Shown here piece after piece: positions 7,717-16,778 of a stretch of DNA of 64,000 bases. How positions within the stretch are numbered: position 1 is the stretch's first letter; the number at the start of each line of letters is the position of its first letter. A program made the translations under genes and the position numbers. The DNA is taken from positions 124,001 to 188,000 of the forward strand of contig QCID01000001.1 of NCBI GenBank assembly GCA_003216895.1, given 5' to 3'. The notes below the pieces were generated by a model. That model was not told the DNA's origin and ran no database searches. It worked only from the letters and a program-made list of their open reading frames with translations. Origin of the DNA: Prochlorococcus sp. AG-402-K04. GTDB taxonomy: Bacteria; Cyanobacteriota; Cyanobacteriia; PCC-6307; Cyanobiaceae.

Positions 7717-7923
7717 ATGACTGAAGATTGGAAACCAGTTGATTCTCAAGTCCTGGTGGATGCATGGGAAGAAATTAAAGACTGTGCTGAAGGAATACAA
7801 AAAGATCTTGCTTGTCCAGATGAGACTATTTCAAAAATGTTAAGATCAGTAGCTGAAACTTTTGATAATACTGTCGATGATTTACTCGATAAGGCAGAAG
7901 AAGATTGGGAAGAAGTAAAATAG
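7717..7923 (+). CDS. Hypothetical acidic helical protein (68 residues)
   Basis: A soluble, strongly acidic protein with Trp at both ends (MTEDWKP and EEDWEEVK), two cysteines and predicted helices throughout. A purine-rich TGGGGGATT element about 8-16 bases before the ATG is a good ribosome-binding site and fixes the start. Fifteen bases separate it from the next plus-strand gene. Not recognised. Confidence 0.6.
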   Translation: MTEDWKPVDSQVLVDAWEEIKDCAEGIQKDLACPDETISKMLRSVAETFDNTVDDLLDKAEEDWEEVK

Positions 7924-7938
7924 ATGTATTATTAAAAA

Positions 7939-8079
7939 ATGATTCCAGATTTCTTTCAATCTCCTGATCAATTATCTCAAATAGGATTATGGAAAACTAT
8001 AGTAGGCTTATTAATAGTCTTATTTGCAACTTTTGTAGGTTTCGAAATTAAGATTGAAAATGAAGACGAAGAATCTTGA
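7939..8079 (+). CDS. Hypothetical single-pass membrane protein (46 residues)
   Basis: Starts MIPDFFQSPDQ, has one strong transmembrane helix (about residues 21-37, VGLLIVLFATFVGF) and ends in an acidic tail (EIKIENEDEES). It follows closely on the acidic protein at 7717 and may be co-transcribed. Resembles small thylakoid or plasma-membrane subunits in size, but no known subunit is recognised. Confidence 0.5.
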   Translation: MIPDFFQSPDQLSQIGLWKTIVGLLIVLFATFVGFEIKIENEDEES

Positions 8080-8218
8080 AAATAGTATAACTAATATAAT
8101 AATTTGTCAGAATTTAATAACATGATTATCAATATATATATATTTAATATTTAATAAATACTAGAAAATATACAATTTAGTCTAATATTTGAAATAAATT
8201 TAATTTATATTTAAAGAG

Positions 8219-8767
8219 ATTAGTATTCCTCAATGGTTATCAAAGGTAAGACTTGCACAGAGAAAAGAACTAAAATTTAATTCATCCAGATTTATTCAAC
8301 TAGCTACGATTGGAATTGATAATGCTCCAAGAGTAAGAACAGTTGTCTTTATAGGATGGAGTGAATCCATGATATGAAAATATATACTGATAAAAGAAGT
8401 CGAAAATTATATGAATTACAGATTAATAATAATGTGGAAATATGTTGGCTTTTTTCATCCTCTAAATCTCAGTTTAGTTTTCGAGGTTCCTCAAGAATAG
8501 ATTTAAGTGATGATAAACTTTTTTATTGGGATCAACTAAATGAAAAGTCTAAATCTATGTAGAGTTGGCCAAGTCCTGGTACAAAATTTGTCTATAAAAA
8601 TAATAAAGATTTATTATTGACAAAAAAGGAAATCGAAATAAATAACTTTACTCTTTTAAAGATTAAAATAACTCATGTTGATCAATTACTTCTAAACAAG
8701 CTACTTCATTTTAGAAGGAGGTTGACACTTAAAAAAAAAATGGATTAAAGAACGGATAAACCGCTAA
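8219..8767 (+). pseudogene. Decayed FMN-dependent PPOX-type flavoprotein
   Basis: Conceptual translation over two frames reads like a pyridoxamine 5'-phosphate oxidase-fold protein of the cyanobacterial Npun_F5749 type: IPQWLSKVRLAQRKEL, RVRTVVFIGWSE, then after a shift MKIYTDKRSRKL, NVEICWLFSSSKSQFSFRG, SWPSPGTKF. Four lesions are visible. The expected start codon is ATT (8219-8221). A single-base indel lies near 8355-8374. An in-frame TAG at 8560-8562 falls inside the conserved (M)xSWPxPG segment. A shift in a ten-A run near 8731-8740 moves the WIKERIN ending out of frame. The surviving piece 8374-8562 could look like a gene but is only the middle of this remnant. Confidence 0.85.
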
Positions 8768-8929
8768 ATGATTGAGGATGACGAAGCTAACTGTTGGGGA
8801 AGCTTCATTATGTTTCTATCACCCTCAAAATATTAATAGCAATATTTTTTAATAATGGCAACAATTAGATTAAACCCAATAATCGGGAGAAGAATGTAAA
8901 AATGATTTTATTATTATAAGTCCTAATAT

Positions 8930-9118
8930 TTATATATAATTTCCGTTATTTCTAAGCTTTTTTTGTCCCCAAGCCTTGTGCTTTTGATCTAAATCAGAGA
9001 TGGAATTACATTGAGCCTTTAATTTCAATAGATAGGAAACTTTCGAGATTTTGGTATTTGAAATTTTATAAGGATACTGAACAAAAGGTTGGTAGGCATT
9101 TAAATAATTACTACTCAT
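8930..9118 (-). CDS. Hypothetical small basic protein (62 residues)
   Basis: Tyr/Asn-rich N terminus (MSSNYLNAYQPFVQYPYK), then a helical polar region with two Lys-rich stretches and the ending RNNGNYI. No signal peptide or membrane helix. Not recognised. It sits alone between spacers, so support is limited to length and composition. Confidence 0.4.
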   Translation of the reverse strand: MSSNYLNAYQPFVQYPYKISNTKISKVSYLLKLKAQCNSISDLDQKHKAWGQKKLRNNGNYI

Positions 9119-9580
9119 TAAATTAAATTATCTTATTTTTTATATTTACTACATTAATAAAGCAAATTAAATTTTTTTAATATTCTCTTTCTCTTTGCTT
9201 TACATATTAAGGAAGCAATATTAGTTTTTTTGCTTAATTGATGATAAAAATGTGATTTGCTAGAAGAATTTTCATTAATTGCCTCATAAACGTAAGAAAT
9301 GTCAATCTTTTGTTAAAGCTGGAACTTGATAATAGTGACTTAAGGCACAGTCTTAATAGGTATTCATTCGCAGTTATAAGCAAAATGTTATATTCATTGG
9401 TTTTTTATTCTGAAGAGAGCTATTGAAATAATCAGATCTAAAGATTTCTTCCTTAGAAGACCATCCTGAATTATTATAATGAATGTATACCTTTACTATC
9501 AGATTTGATAACTCCTATTCAACGAATGTTTTCTTGTAAAGAGTCAGATCCAAATCTATGTTTCAAATTGGTACCCCCCT
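9119..9580. other. Spacer before the tRNA gene, nothing recognised
   Basis: About 460 bases with no supported gene. Two start-less open frames (about 50 codons each, 9154-9312 minus and 9457-9600 plus) are within chance expectation for this composition. No terminator or repeat was identified. The stretch next to the tRNA would be a plausible place for relic sequence. Confidence 0.4.
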
Positions 9581-9654
9581 GTCAGTGTAGCTCAGCCGGT
9601 TAGAGCACAGCATTCATAACGCTGAGGTCGAGAGTTCAAGTCTCTCCACTGACA
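9581..9654 (+). tRNA. tRNA with anticodon CAT (probably elongator tRNA-Met)
   Basis: A complete 74-base cloverleaf. The acceptor stem GTCAGTG pairs with CACTGAC, with discriminator A and no encoded CCA. The D arm has GCTC...GAGC, the anticodon arm CAGCA/CGCTG holds the loop with CAT, the variable loop is AGGTC, and the T arm is GAGAG-TTCAAGT-CTCTC. It lacks the initiator features (mismatched first pair and three G-C pairs in the anticodon stem), so it is an elongator-type tRNA. A CAT anticodon could also be modified to lysidine to read Ile ATA; the sequence alone does not separate these fully. Confidence 0.93.
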
Positions 9655-9772
9655 TTTGATGAAAGGTAAAGCTTAAGTAAGGTTATTTAAGCTTCAATTC
9701 AATTAATTTTTTTTTGATTAATATTAATTTCTATTTATTAATAATATTTATCATGATATATATTTAAAGTAA

Positions 9773-10180
9773 TTATTTCATATCTACTTGATTAAGTCGT
9801 TCTGTGAAGCTTTTAGAATTAGAGTCGTCATTTGATTTCGATTGCTCAGATAAGGTTATACTGTCTTTTCGGTTAATGTTATTCGATTGATTGTATATAG
9901 AAAAGTTTTTGGCATTATTGAAACTTACAGTAGATTTATTACTATTGGTATCATTGCTATGATTAGAAATATTAGTGAATGATTTATTTTGTTCTTGTAA
10001 AAAATTTAGCTTATTTCTATTATCTTGGTTATTCTGAATGTTCTGAGTTGATAGTGTTTTCCTCTTATTATTTAATGGATACTTTTTAACTTCATTTCTC
10101 AACTGATTTAATAGCTTATAATGATTAGATGAACTGTATTTTTTTACAAGGCTGGGGTCCCAACTAATCGGATCGTTCAT
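9773..10180 (-). CDS. Hypothetical Asn/Ser-rich protein (135 residues)
   Basis: The N terminus is ordered and looks conserved (MNDPISWDPSLVKKYSSSNH, then LLNQLRNEVKKYP). The rest is low complexity, dominated by Asn, Ser, Gln and Lys, and is probably disordered. No signal or membrane segment. Divergent from the peroxiredoxin gene, sharing the upstream spacer. Function unknown; the conserved N-terminal motif probably carries it. Confidence 0.65.
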   Translation of the reverse strand: MNDPISWDPSLVKKYSSSNHYKLLNQLRNEVKKYPLNNKRKTLSTQNIQNNQDNRNKLNFLQEQNKSFTNISNHSNDTNSNKSTVSFNNAKNFSIYNQSNNINRKDSITLSEQSKSNDDSNSKSFTERLNQVDMK

Positions 10181-10302
10181 TTTTATAGATTATGCTCCTT
10201 AGATAAAAGAGTAAGTTTCTTTGATCTTTACATGATAAATTATAAAGAGGAAAAGGGGAAGTTCGTTAGCCTCTAAACCAATCAAAATACGCAACAAATT
10301 CC

Positions 10303-10899
10303 ATGACGTCAAATGAGTGCCTTAGGGTAGGAATGCAAGCTCCTGATTTCGCTGCAACAGCAGTCTTTGATCAGGAATTTAAGGACATCTCACTTTCTCA
10401 GTACAGAGGAAAGTATGTGATTCTATTTTTCTATCCACTGGACTTCACATTTGTATGTCCAACTGAAATTACAGCTTTCAGCGACAGATATAGTGATTTC
10501 TCTAGCAAAAATACAGAAGTTTTAGGTGTTTCGGTGGATAGTAAGTTTACACATCTAGCTTGGATTCAAACTCCAAGAAATGAGGGAGGAATTGGTGATA
10601 TTAATTATCCTCTAGTATCTGATCTTAAACGTGAAATTTGCCAATCCTATAATGTATTAAACGAGGATGGAGAAGCTGATAGAGGCTTATTTATAATTAA
10701 CCCTAGTGGAATAATTATGCATTCAACAATCAATAAGGCACCTGTAGGTCGAAATATTGACGAAACCCTAAGAGTTCTACAAGCTTATCAATATGTTGAA
10801 TCTCACCCTGATGAAGTTTGTCCAGCTGGTTGGACGCCTGGAGACAAAACTATGAAAGAAGATCCAAAAGGAAGTAAAGAATATTTCTCATCACTATAA
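10303..10899 (+). CDS. Typical 2-Cys peroxiredoxin
   Basis: Reduces hydrogen peroxide and organic peroxides, using thioredoxin as donor. The 198-residue protein has the peroxidatic Cys at about residue 52 in FTFVCPTE and the resolving Cys at about 173 in EVCPAGW. It also has the GGIG loop and the C-terminal YF pair (KEYFSSL), two features that in this family mark hyperoxidation-sensitive enzymes. Thylakoid-derived peroxide is the likely load. Monocistronic, convergent with the FtsH-like gene 14 bases away. Confidence 0.95.
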   Translation: MTSNECLRVGMQAPDFAATAVFDQEFKDISLSQYRGKYVILFFYPLDFTFVCPTEITAFSDRYSDFSSKNTEVLGVSVDSKFTHLAWIQTPRNEGGIGDINYPLVSDLKREICQSYNVLNEDGEADRGLFIINPSGIIMHSTINKAPVGRNIDETLRVLQAYQYVESHPDEVCPAGWTPGDKTMKEDPKGSKEYFSSL

Positions 10900-10913
10900 A
10901 TCAACTACCCACA

Positions 10914-12644
10914 CTAGTTAGTGTTTGACAGGTAAGAGTTAAGTGAATTGATAACATATTCAGATTCGAGTGTTTCATTAACGATTAATTCTTCGACAAG
11001 GGTATCCATTAAAGAAACCTTATCGGAAAGAAGAGCGATTGCATGATTAATTGCCTTATTTACTATAGAAATAATTTGCTTATCAATATCTTTGCTTGTC
11101 TTTTGAGAATATTCTTTTCTATTTTTCATAATATCTCTACCAAGAAAAATCGAATTATGTTCTGAATCATAAGCAATAGGGCCAAGATCTGAGAAACCAA
11201 ATTTTGTTACCATTTGATTAGCCCAAAAATAAACATTTTCTAAGTCTTTTTGTGATCCTTGTGTAACTTCCTTAGAACCAAAAACAATAATTTCAGCAGC
11301 TCTAGAACCAAGTGAAATAACAATTTTGCTATAGATGTAGCTTCGAGTTAATAATCCACTATCTATTGTCTGCTCATCAGGAGTGAAATATGTTATCCCT
11401 GAAAGATCACCTATAGACTTAAATAATGATATTTTCTCCAACTTATCTTGTGTAGGAATTAATAAAGCGACTAATGTTTTACCAATGATCTGATAAGCAA
11501 TTTGTCTTTTTTTTGTGGTATCAGAGAGTGGCTTAGACAATAAACCAAATCGTGCTTTCTCAAGAGCACTTTCAATTTCAATATTGGTTATAGTTGTTTT
11601 ATTATTTCTAGCAGTATATATTGCTGCCTCATTAAGAAGATTTTGCAAATCTGCTCCAGAAAAACCAGGCGTCTTAGCCGCCAAATCCTTAAGTTTTACA
11701 GAATCGCATAGAGGTTTTGTTCTTGTATGTACAGACAAAATTTTGTGTCTTGCTTTTCTGTCAGGCAGTGATATATCAATACGACGATCAAATCTCCCTG
11801 GTCTTGTTAGAGCACGGTCAAGGATATCAGGCCTGTTAGTAGCAGCAATTACAATAACCCCATTATTAGCCTCGAATCCATCCATCTCTGTTAAGAGTTG
11901 GTTTAGTGTCTGTTCCCTTTCATCATTACCACCGCCTATTCCAGCTCCTCTTTGACGTCCTATTGAGTCAATTTCGTCAATAAAAACTATGCAAGGTGAT
12001 TTTAATTTTGCATTCTTAAATAAGTCTCTCACCCGCCCAGCTCCTACTCCGACAAACATTTCTACAAATTCTGATGCAGAGATTGAAAAGAAAGGAACAT
12101 CTGCTTCACCTGCAATTGCTCGAGCTAATAATGTCTTGCCAGTTCCAGGAGGACCAACCAACAAAACACCCTTAGGTGTTATTGCACCAAGCTCTATTAA
12201 AATATTTGGATTTTTTAAAAAGGTAACTATTTCCTTTAATTCATCAGAAGCTTCATTTAACCCAGCGACGTCATCAAAAGTATATTTTCTCATTTCATCT
12301 TCTTTTACCTGAGACGAACGTCTAGAGAAACTCTGCATATTGCTTAGTAACTTTGAAGACCTCCTAATTAAAAATGAAAGGGATAAAACAAATATTAATG
12401 TAAGACCAAAACCAGTAATAAAATTAGCTAATCTCTGTTCTGATCTAATATCTCTTACAGTAAGAGGAACATTATACTCTTCAGAAATTCGAAGAATTTT
12501 CTGATCATTATAAAATATTGGAATTGATTTTCTATCTCCATTGTTAAATTCAACTATGACCTCTCTTCTATTTGGGATTAGAATAATAGATATAATTTCT
12601 CCACTTTCAATATTCCTTAATAATTGACTATAACTGTTACTCAT
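10914..12644 (-). CDS. FtsH-family AAA+ protein lacking the protease zinc motif
   Basis: A 576-residue FtsH homologue. Visible are one transmembrane helix (about residues 74-93), Walker A GPPGTGKT (164-171), Walker B IVFIDEID (about 219-226), the second region of homology with RPGRFDR, and the C-terminal peptidase-like domain. The zinc-binding HEXXH, normally HEAGH, is replaced by QIIGK at residues 385-389, removing both His ligands and the catalytic Glu. The later Asp ligand region (KDLENV) is kept. The first N-terminal helix of normal FtsH is also absent: an in-frame stop lies four codons before the ATG. The ATPase should work while proteolysis should not, as in plastid FtsHi proteins. It may form mixed hexamers with active FtsH. 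Confidence 0.92.
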   Translation of the reverse strand: MSNSYSQLLRNIESGEIISIILIPNRREVIVEFNNGDRKSIPIFYNDQKILRISEEYNVPLTVRDIRSEQRLANFITGFGLTLIFVLSLSFLIRRSSKLLSNMQSFSRRSSQVKEDEMRKYTFDDVAGLNEASDELKEIVTFLKNPNILIELGAITPKGVLLVGPPGTGKTLLARAIAGEADVPFFSISASEFVEMFVGVGAGRVRDLFKNAKLKSPCIVFIDEIDSIGRQRGAGIGGGNDEREQTLNQLLTEMDGFEANNGVIVIAATNRPDILDRALTRPGRFDRRIDISLPDRKARHKILSVHTRTKPLCDSVKLKDLAAKTPGFSGADLQNLLNEAAIYTARNNKTTITNIEIESALEKARFGLLSKPLSDTTKKRQIAYQIIGKTLVALLIPTQDKLEKISLFKSIGDLSGITYFTPDEQTIDSGLLTRSYIYSKIVISLGSRAAEIIVFGSKEVTQGSQKDLENVYFWANQMVTKFGFSDLGPIAYDSEHNSIFLGRDIMKNRKEYSQKTSKDIDKQIISIVNKAINHAIALLSDKVSLMDTLVEELIVNETLESEYVINSLNSYLSNTN

Positions 12645-12816
12645 TTGATAATTAAATCAATTAATTCGAAAGAATTTATATATAAACTATAGTCAAAATC
12701 GTACCCAACTTGAGTTTATATAGAAAATTCGACAAGAAGTTAGTTTTTCCTCAAAGGTTTTTGTTTAATTGGTCTATGACGTTATAAAATATAAAATCTG
12801 TAAATGTTTAGCAAAA

Positions 12817-12996
12817 ATGGCGGTACCCAAGAAAAAAACTTCTAAAGGGAAGAGAAACCAAAGACACGCTACATGGAAAGCTAAAGCTGCCGTTGCAGCA
12901 GAGAAAGCATTATCAATAGGAAAATCAGTACTAACTGGAAGAGCTCAGGGCTTTGTATATCCAATGAACGAAACTTCGGAAGAAGAATCAGATTAA
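12817..12996 (+). CDS. rpmF: 50S ribosomal protein L32
   Basis: A 59-residue ribosomal protein. The start is placed at the ATG giving [17 protein letters not shown], the invariant L32 N terminus; an upstream in-frame ATG at 12769 would add 16 residues foreign to the family. The C-terminal half is alanine-rich and then acidic. The zinc-binding cysteines of some L32 forms are absent. It lies divergent from the FtsH-like gene. Confidence 0.95.
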   Translation: MAVPKKKTSKGKRNQRHATWKAKAAVAAEKALSIGKSVLTGRAQGFVYPMNETSEEESD

Positions 12997-13002
12997 GGAC
13001 AA

Positions 13003-13329
13003 TTATGACCCAAGTTTAAAGGCCTCAAGAATCAGTGCATACGTTGAGCCAATTCTTAAATTATTTATTGACATTGAAATTATAGGAAATCTAGAAACTT
13101 GAGATAACCGAATTAATAACTCAATAATCAATAATATTAGAATAGCAAGAATAATTGTATTGATGGAGTTATCTAGTAAAAAAGAAATTAAACTATTGGT
13201 AAAATAAAATCCAAAGAGTAGAGAAAGTAATAAGATACTTCTCTTAACCCATGATTCAGAAATAATAGGCATAATAGAACTTACCAAGAAGTCAACAAAG
13301 TTTTTAAATTTAGTTTTCTGCATTTTCAA
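13003..13329 (-). CDS. ycf20: Ycf20-like membrane protein (DUF565)
   Basis: A 108-residue protein conserved between cyanobacteria and plastids. A short basic N terminus precedes two hydrophobic segments (about residues 30-52 and 57-70), then a cytoplasmic helix with IELLIRLSQ and a C-terminal segment (NNLRIGSTYALILEAFKLGS) typical of the family. Plant relatives affect non-photochemical quenching, so a thylakoid role is plausible but inferred. Its start overlaps the stop of the HAD gene by four bases, making a two-gene operon. Confidence 0.75.
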   Translation of the reverse strand: MKMQKTKFKNFVDFLVSSIMPIISESWVKRSILLLSLLFGFYFTNSLISFLLDNSINTIILAILILLIIELLIRLSQVSRFPIISMSINNLRIGSTYALILEAFKLGS

Positions 13330-14072
13330 TTGATAATATTAGTCAAATATTCAACATCAACATTATTACTAATTAGTTTCTTACCATAAATCAGAGTTGA
13401 AGGATTTTGGCCACTACCAAGGCTATTAACACATGCATTGGCCTTTCTAGTAATGTTTTGAAAAGAACTTACCCAGGGAGGTAATGTCAAAAGGCAATTT
13501 AGGTTTGCAGCTTTAGCAGCCTCAACTCCAATAATAGAATCCTCAATTGCTATGCAATTAACTTCTGATTTCTTACTTAATTGAACAGCTAGTTTATATG
13601 CATCTGGAAATGGTTTGTGCTTACTTACATCTTCATATGTAATTACTCCTGAAAAATTATGTAAATGCGAACTCAATGATGTGTTCAAAAAGGGCTCCAA
13701 AGAAGCACGACCGCTGGTCGTAACAATAAATTGATCAATATCAAAACAAGATAGTTCATTAATTAGTCTTAAAACGCCCTCTCTAACTTTTATTTTTCCT
13801 GATTGAATTAAATTTTTGTAATGAAAGCTTTTTCTTAATTGAATGTTTGAACATTGACTCTTACTTAGTTCACTATGTGTTTCATTTCGATAGTGCATGA
13901 TTCGGTTAAAACCTCCTGAAATACTCAAAAGATCTAAATATTTGTTTTCATTCCAGTACCAATCCAAATTAAAATCCTTAAAAGCCAAATTAAACGCGAC
14001 TCTATGACCGCACAGTTCAGTGTCAGCTATCGTTCCATCAACATCCCAAAAAACAGCCTTTAATTTATTCAT
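13326..14072 (-). CDS. HAD-superfamily hydrolase, CbbY-like
   Basis: A 248-residue phosphatase-type enzyme. The nucleophile motif DVDGTIADTE sits at about residues 10-19, with a helical cap containing WYWNENKYLDLLSISGG as in CbbY proteins. Motif II is VTTSGR, the motif III Lys is in HKPFPDAY, and motif IV is AIEDSIIGVEAA. CbbY dephosphorylates inhibitory sugar phosphates such as xylulose-1,5-bisphosphate in photosynthetic organisms; the exact substrate here is not visible. It heads an operon with the ycf20-like gene. Confidence 0.85.
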   Translation of the reverse strand: MNKLKAVFWDVDGTIADTELCGHRVAFNLAFKDFNLDWYWNENKYLDLLSISGGFNRIMHYRNETHSELSKSQCSNIQLRKSFHYKNLIQSGKIKVREGVLRLINELSCFDIDQFIVTTSGRASLEPFLNTSLSSHLHNFSGVITYEDVSKHKPFPDAYKLAVQLSKKSEVNCIAIEDSIIGVEAAKAANLNCLLTLPPWVSSFQNITRKANACVNSLGSGQNPSTLIYGKKLISNNVDVEYLTNIIN

Positions 14073-14133
14073 GTAATTTATGTATAAATCAAATATAATT
14101 GTGATTAATAAATAATCAATCTAGGATAAGCTT

Positions 14134-16023
14134 TTGAAAACAGATAATACACAAGACATAAGATGGATATTACCAAAGCCAATAAATGAAGATGAAATAG
14201 GTAATATCAATTTAAATTGTGTTTTACAAAAAGTTTTAGCTAGAAGAGGAATTGATTTAAACAATGAATTGGATCAATATATAACACCATCGGAACTTCC
14301 AGATCCAGAGGATCATTTTAATGAATTAAGTAAGGCTACGCAAAGAATAATTCAAGCCTGTGAGAGAAAAGAACAGATTGCTATTTGTGGTGATTACGAT
14401 GCAGATGGTATAACAAGCACGATACTTTTATTTGAATTATTATCTAAACTTGGAGCAAGAGCTAGCACATACATACCATCAAGACAGGATGAAGGATATG
14501 GTCTTAATCTTAATATGATACAAAAGATTAATAATAAAAAGATAAAGCTTATTATTACTGTAGATAATGGAATTTCAGCATTTGAAGCAATTAATAAATC
14601 CAAAGAACTAGGAATTGATCTAATCATTACAGATCACCATAAAATACCAGATTTTCCATTAGATATCCATTCATTAATACATCCTGAAAAGACGCCAATT
14701 AATTCTCCTTATGAATATTTAGCAGGCGTTGGGATTGCATACCTACTTGCAGTTAATATATGTAAAAAGTTAAATTTCGATATCAACGAATCTACAGCCA
14801 GTGTATTCTTTTGTATTGGAACTATTGCAGATATGGCACCACTTAAGGGTGCCAATAGAAAATGGCTTAAAGACTGTTTACCAACAATTAAAACAACAAA
14901 AAATTTAGGAGTTAAATCAATTATAAAAAAACTTTCAATTGATAAAATAGATATTACACCAGAAGATATAGGTTATAAAATTGCACCACTAATAAATGCA
15001 GTAGGCAGAATTGGTGATCCCAAGCTTATTGTAAATGTTTTTACAAATTTATCAAAAGATACTGTTGATAAACTTACAATTAAATGTGTTGCACTTAACA
15101 AGGAAAGAAAAAGGATTACATCTTTAATTGAACAAGAAGCATTAGAGATGGCAATTAGTGAATATAATAGAGATAGTAAATTTTTAGTATTAACAAAGAG
15201 TGAATGGCATCCAGGCATAATAGGTATTGTAGCAGCAAGAATTGTTGATAAATTTAATTTACCTACGGCAATAATTGCAGAAGCAAAAGATGGAAACTTC
15301 AGAGGATCAATTAGATCTAATAATATTTTAAAGGTAAATCTAGCATTAGGTGAATGTAATGATATCTTGATCGCACACGGCGGTCATTCAGCGGCAGCAG
15401 GTTTTTCTATTAAAAAAGAAAATATTCAACAACTTAAAGAAAGACTAAATAAAATAGCTACCAGAGAATTTAAGGGTATTAATCTAATAAAATCGATTAA
15501 ACCAGATGCATATATTAGTCTTGATGAAATTGATTATGATTTCTATAGACAATTAACCATGATTGGACCATTTGGAATAATGAACCCTATTCCGATTTTT
15601 TGGACAAGAAAATGCAGGGTATTAGATATCTATAAGCTCAAAGGTGGTCATTTTAAATTTACAATTAATGATGGTACCTCTTCAATATCAGCCATTAAAT
15701 GGAATACTTGTATTCAACTTAGAAAAAATGATTTAATAGATATTGCATATTATGTTGAAATTAATAGATGGAAAAAAACAAATACATTACAATTAAATAT
15801 TATAGATATCAAAAAACATAATAATATTGTTGATTTAAAAATACATAACAAAAATTATAAATGCCAAATAACTGACAATAATAGTATTTTAATAACAAAC
15901 TCAACAGGCCAGAGCTTTAGTTCCGATTTATTATCGTCTACTGATAATCTTAATTTAGAACAAAAGGAATTTGCAAAGAAGATTCTTACTTTTGCAGAAA
16001 TTGCTCTAGGAAAGGCCTCTTAA
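14134..16023 (+). CDS. recJ: Single-stranded-DNA-specific exonuclease RecJ
   Basis: A 629-residue 5'-3' exonuclease for recombination and mismatch repair. The DHH domain has DYDADG (about residues 87-92) and DHH (about 166-168), both metal-binding. The DHHA1 domain has the GGHSAAAGF motif near residue 414, and an OB-fold DNA-binding domain follows. Translation starts at TTG; no upstream in-frame ATG is available. The last ~70 residues are Asn/Lys-rich. The psb30 gene follows on the opposite strand after two bases. Confidence 0.95.
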   Translation: MKTDNTQDIRWILPKPINEDEIGNINLNCVLQKVLARRGIDLNNELDQYITPSELPDPEDHFNELSKATQRIIQACERKEQIAICGDYDADGITSTILLFELLSKLGARASTYIPSRQDEGYGLNLNMIQKINNKKIKLIITVDNGISAFEAINKSKELGIDLIITDHHKIPDFPLDIHSLIHPEKTPINSPYEYLAGVGIAYLLAVNICKKLNFDINESTASVFFCIGTIADMAPLKGANRKWLKDCLPTIKTTKNLGVKSIIKKLSIDKIDITPEDIGYKIAPLINAVGRIGDPKLIVNVFTNLSKDTVDKLTIKCVALNKERKRITSLIEQEALEMAISEYNRDSKFLVLTKSEWHPGIIGIVAARIVDKFNLPTAIIAEAKDGNFRGSIRSNNILKVNLALGECNDILIAHGGHSAAAGFSIKKENIQQLKERLNKIATREFKGINLIKSIKPDAYISLDEIDYDFYRQLTMIGPFGIMNPIPIFWTRKCRVLDIYKLKGGHFKFTINDGTSSISAIKWNTCIQLRKNDLIDIAYYVEINRWKKTNTLQLNIIDIKKHNNIVDLKIHNKNYKCQITDNNSILITNSTGQSFSSDLLSSTDNLNLEQKEFAKKILTFAEIALGKAS

Positions 16024-16025
16024 CC

Positions 16026-16109
16026 TTAAACACCTCTTCTATAGAAGATCAAAGCAATGATTGCAGGTCCAGCAAGAAAGACTGCTACAAGAGGCAAAAG
16101 GTTTCCCAT
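16026..16109 (-). CDS. psb30: Photosystem II protein Psb30 (Ycf12)
   Basis: A 27-residue single-helix protein, MGNLLPLVAVFLAGPAIIAL and then IFYRRGV. The AGPxII core followed by a basic RRG ending is the hallmark of Psb30/Ycf12, a small subunit at the periphery of the PSII core beside cytochrome b559. It is shorter at the N terminus than many cyanobacterial forms. It lies tail to tail with recJ. Confidence 0.75.
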   Translation of the reverse strand: MGNLLPLVAVFLAGPAIIALIFYRRGV

Positions 16110-16415
16110 GTTTTTTTTTTAACTTTTTGCATATTACTAAACAACTGGCATTCTGACGCAATATTTAAAAAAATTTGATGTTCAATCATTTTGATTATGA
16201 TTAAAGCATATTTGAAATAGTTTTCAACGAGTCCAAAAGTTGACTTAAATTTCAATAAAAGATTTATTTATAGATTAGAAAGGCAAAATCCAGACTATGT
16301 CTAAAATTGTATAGGTTTAGAGAATTTACTGATAACTTGATCATGTAGAGGTTTTATATATAAAATGTAAAAGTTGAATAAACAAATAAAGGATAACATC
16401 ACTTAAAGGGAAGTA
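16110..16415. other. Divergent spacer between psb30 and the Gdt1-like pair
   Basis: About 300 bases holding the promoters of two divergent transcripts. A purine-rich AAAGGGAAGT lies just upstream of the ATG at 16416 and is the likely ribosome-binding site. I looked for a manganese riboswitch, sometimes found before such transporters, and saw no convincing match. Confidence 0.4.
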
Positions 16416-16769
16416 ATGGTTCAATCTAATTCAAGTTCTAAACAAGAAATGAGTGAAGCAAAGGATTCTGCATCTTTTTTTAGTATATTAATTACATCTT
16501 TTAGTACAATTTTTTTAGCCGAGTTAGGAGACAAGACACAACTTGCAACATTAATTCTTTCGGCTCAGTCGGGTAGACCGCTAATTATCTTCATTGGTGC
16601 TGCACTAGCACTTATTTCTACAAGCCTCCTAGGAGTTCTAATAGGAAGATGGATAGCAAATAACTTACCCAGGCAAAGGTTTACGGCGGTTTCAGGAATA
16701 ATTATGTTAAGTTTAGGAATATACCTAGTAACACAAGGTTTTATTGGCTATTTCCAACTTAGAACTTGA
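16416..16769 (+). CDS. UPF0016/Gdt1-family cation transporter, first half-protein
   Basis: A 117-residue membrane protein with one copy of the family repeat: a polar N terminus, then three transmembrane helices, the first holding the signature AELGDKTQLATL. Full-length Gdt1/TMEM165/Mnx proteins have two such repeats and move manganese and calcium; cyanobacterial Mnx exports Mn2+ from the cytoplasm and loads the thylakoid lumen. The next gene, nine bases on, encodes the other repeat, so the transporter is probably a heterodimer. Confidence 0.85.
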   Translation: MVQSNSSSKQEMSEAKDSASFFSILITSFSTIFLAELGDKTQLATLILSAQSGRPLIIFIGAALALISTSLLGVLIGRWIANNLPRQRFTAVSGIIMLSLGIYLVTQGFIGYFQLRT

Positions 16770-16778
16770 ACTAGTTTA

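Noticed and set aside
9154-9312. Start-less minus-strand frame of about 52 codons
   Set aside because: Length is within chance expectation for this AT content and no start or similarity is visible.
9457-9600. Open frame running into the tRNA gene
   Set aside because: No start codon near its beginning, chance-length, and it overlaps the tRNA.
10911-10924. Palindrome ACACTAGTTAGTGT between convergent genes
   Set aside because: Loop of only two bases and no T run for either strand; not a convincing terminator.
11515-12312. Two plus-strand open frames (146 and 107 codons)
   Set aside because: They lie entirely antisense to the FtsH-like gene, whose motifs are clear; their translations have no domain features.
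12769-12996. Longer start for L32 at 12769
   Set aside because: The family-defining N terminus [10 protein letters not shown] begins at 12817; the added residues are foreign.
16110-16415. Manganese riboswitch before the Gdt1-like pair
   Set aside because: No recognisable conserved core or paired stems of that class were found by eye.
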